Assembly (NCBI RefSeq): GCF_013375555.1
Contig: NZ_JABXWB010000001.1
Coordinates: 3,156,178 to 3,220,177 of the forward strand
Direction: 5' to 3'
Source of the DNA: Sphingobium sp. EM0848
GTDB lineage: Bacteria > Pseudomonadota > Alphaproteobacteria > Sphingomonadales > Sphingomonadaceae
DNA length: 64,000 nt
The translations under genes were made by a program, and so were the position numbers. Of this stretch, positions 63,192 through 64,000 are shown in pieces. Position 1 is the stretch's first letter. Every line of letters starts with the position of its first letter. The notes under the pieces were generated by a model. The model worked only from the letters and a program-made list of their open reading frames with translations. It was not told the origin of the DNA and did no database searches.

Positions 63192-63220
63192 TTGACGCCC
63201 TCTGCGATCCCCTGTATGGG
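63192..63220 (+). promoter_or_regulatory. Sigma-70-type promoter of rpsT
   Basis: TTGACG (63192-63197), 17 bases, TATGGG (63215-63220), about 75 bases before the rpsT start. Good -35 and spacing, partial -10; the -10 matches that of the thrS promoter. Confidence 0.55.
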
Positions 63221-63295
63221 GCGCACCTTCACAGGGCCCGTTGGCGATTCCGGCAGGCCCTTTTCACGAGATTTGACGAGAACCGAGGACAGTAA

Positions 63296-63559
63296 ATGGC
63301 CAATACGCCGCAAGCCAAGAAGCGCATCCGCCGCAACGCCCGTCGCGCCGAAATCAACGGTGCCCGCATCAGCCGGATTCGTACCCTGGTGAAGAAGGTC
63401 GAAACCGCTCTCGCCGCTGGCGACAAGGCCGTTGCGACCACGGCGCTTCAGGCGGTCCAGCCGGAACTCGCCCGCGGCGTTGCCCGTGGCGTGCTGCACA
63501 AGAACACCGCGGCCCGTAAATTCGGCCGTCTGACGAAGCGCGTCAGCGCACTCGGCTAA
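63296..63559 (+). CDS. rpsT: 30S ribosomal protein S20
   Basis: An 87-residue, strongly basic, helical protein: [20 protein letters not shown], the central [14 protein letters not shown] and [21 protein letters not shown], which matches S20 throughout. It binds the 5' domain of 16S rRNA early in 30S assembly. It is preceded by GAGGAC and a sigma-70-type promoter, and followed by a strong terminator, so it is a single-gene unit. Confidence 0.96.
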   Translation: MANTPQAKKRIRRNARRAEINGARISRIRTLVKKVETALAAGDKAVATTALQAVQPELARGVARGVLHKNTAARKFGRLTKRVSALG

Positions 63560-63592
63560 GCCCTAGCCCTTTTACCGTCAGCTCGAATTTTT

Positions 63593-63624
63593 GCCCGCCC
63601 CGCATTTGCGTGGGGCGGGCTTTT
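63593..63624 (+). terminator. Rho-independent terminator of rpsT
   Basis: A 9-bp stem, GCCCGCCCC (63593-63601) and GGGGCGGGC (63612-63620), extended by an inner CGC/GCG pairing, followed at once by TTTT. It lies 33 bases after the stop. Confidence 0.88.
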
Positions 63625-64000
63625 CACGTTTCATTCACCGAACAGTCATTTTCGACGACCTCAGGATTCCCGCCGATTCCCACCCGATTCGGATCGTCAG
63701 CCCATAGATATGTCGAAATAAATATATGAAAAATAAGAATAATTTTCCAAAGCCGGGTTTTCCGCGCATTTGCTGAGTCAACGGCTTTATTTCACATTTT
63801 TGACCGGACATGCCCTTGATCCGGCGAAGAAGGCCTGTCTATTTTGACCCTCCGGCCGCCACTCGAATCAAATTTCCGGCGGCCATCAGAAGGTTAGTTG
63901 ACGCAAGACAGTCGGATAGGCGGAAGCTTTTCCGGAAGGTGTTTCTGCGTCTTGAATCGCCCCTGCCTATGGGGGTGCAGTTGATGGGGGTCGACTGTTT
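63625..64000 (+). other. Gene-free structured leader, probably upstream of dnaA
   Basis: About 375 bases without a supported gene. The left part is AT-rich (a run near 63715-63750), suitable for a promoter. Further right lie inverted repeats GGCCGCC/GGCGGCC (63854-63860, 63878-63884), CGGAA/TTCCG (63921-63925, 63930-63934) and an outer CAAGAC/GTCTTG (63904-63909, 63949-63954). In many alphaproteobacteria dnaA follows rpsT, so this may be its leader. No clear DnaA box (TTATCCACA-like) was seen, and no start codon can be assigned within the window. Confidence 0.45.

Noticed and set aside
63960..64000. Start of the dnaA coding sequence
   Set aside because: Short frames from GTG/TTG/ATG exist at the very end, but the few encoded residues do not match a DnaA N-terminus that I recognise.

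Overview
The window is high-GC chromosomal DNA from an alphaproteobacterium, most likely a sphingomonad (Sphingobium, Sphingomonas or Novosphingobium type). Three things suggest this. The housekeeping block dut, ubiB, ubiE, mutM, rpsT has the order seen beside dnaA in many alphaproteobacteria. The outer-membrane barrel, Wza-like, GumC-like, kinase-like and sugar-phosphate transferase genes stand in the order of the sphingan (gellan/welan) F-D-C-E-B genes. A PrtD/HlyD-type type I secretion system sits inside the same cluster. No rRNA, tRNA, CRISPR array, insertion sequence or integrase was seen.

Bases 1 to about 35,350 are one large exopolysaccharide (EPS) and surface-glycan locus. It holds a truncated Alg14-like gene, a pyruvyl transferase with an FrhB-like iron-sulfur protein, and the assembly and export machine (barrel, Wza-like, GumC-like, kinase-like protein, initiating transferase). 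Next come a lone type I secretion ABC protein, a Wzy-like polymerase, UDP-xylose synthase, a head-spike-like small protein with a beta-helix protein, a STAND-like ATPase, an O-acetyltransferase and two GT2 enzymes. A tightly overlapping minus-strand operon follows (GT2, a three-domain GT2/methyltransferase/deacetylase, GT2, ABC exporter). The locus ends with a secreted glycoside hydrolase, an acyltransferase/ketosynthase/acyl carrier protein module, a HlyD plus degenerate ABC pair and a second acyltransferase. Together they would make, decorate, polymerise, export and trim an acidic, acyl-, pyruvyl- and possibly xylose-substituted polymer. No Wzx flippase or rml genes are present; they may lie to the left.

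From 35,950 to about 55,650 is ordinary core metabolism: GH3 beta-glucosidase, an ABC-F ATPase, an AI-2E family permease, a cytochrome b561-YceI fusion, thioesterase, pabB/pabC, aspartate aminotransferase, periplasmic MsrA, infC and thrS, a solitary ExbD, DUF898 plus M48 peptidase, and coaBC. A btuB-type receptor follows, preceded by a clear cobalamin riboswitch. Then come dut, a ThiF/MoeB-like enzyme with a DsrE-like partner, ubiB, ubiE, mutM and rpsT. The last 380 bases are a structured, gene-free leader; dnaA is expected just beyond the edge.

The best leads are: (i) the phage/GTA head-spike-like pair embedded in the EPS locus; (ii) a possible asymmetric type I exporter made of one canonical and one degenerate ABC protein; (iii) a kinase-like protein lacking the key Walker lysine; (iv) the trifunctional GT2-methyltransferase-deacetylase; and (v) a hairpin abutting an identical 15-mer in the leaders of both the aspartate aminotransferase gene and ubiE.
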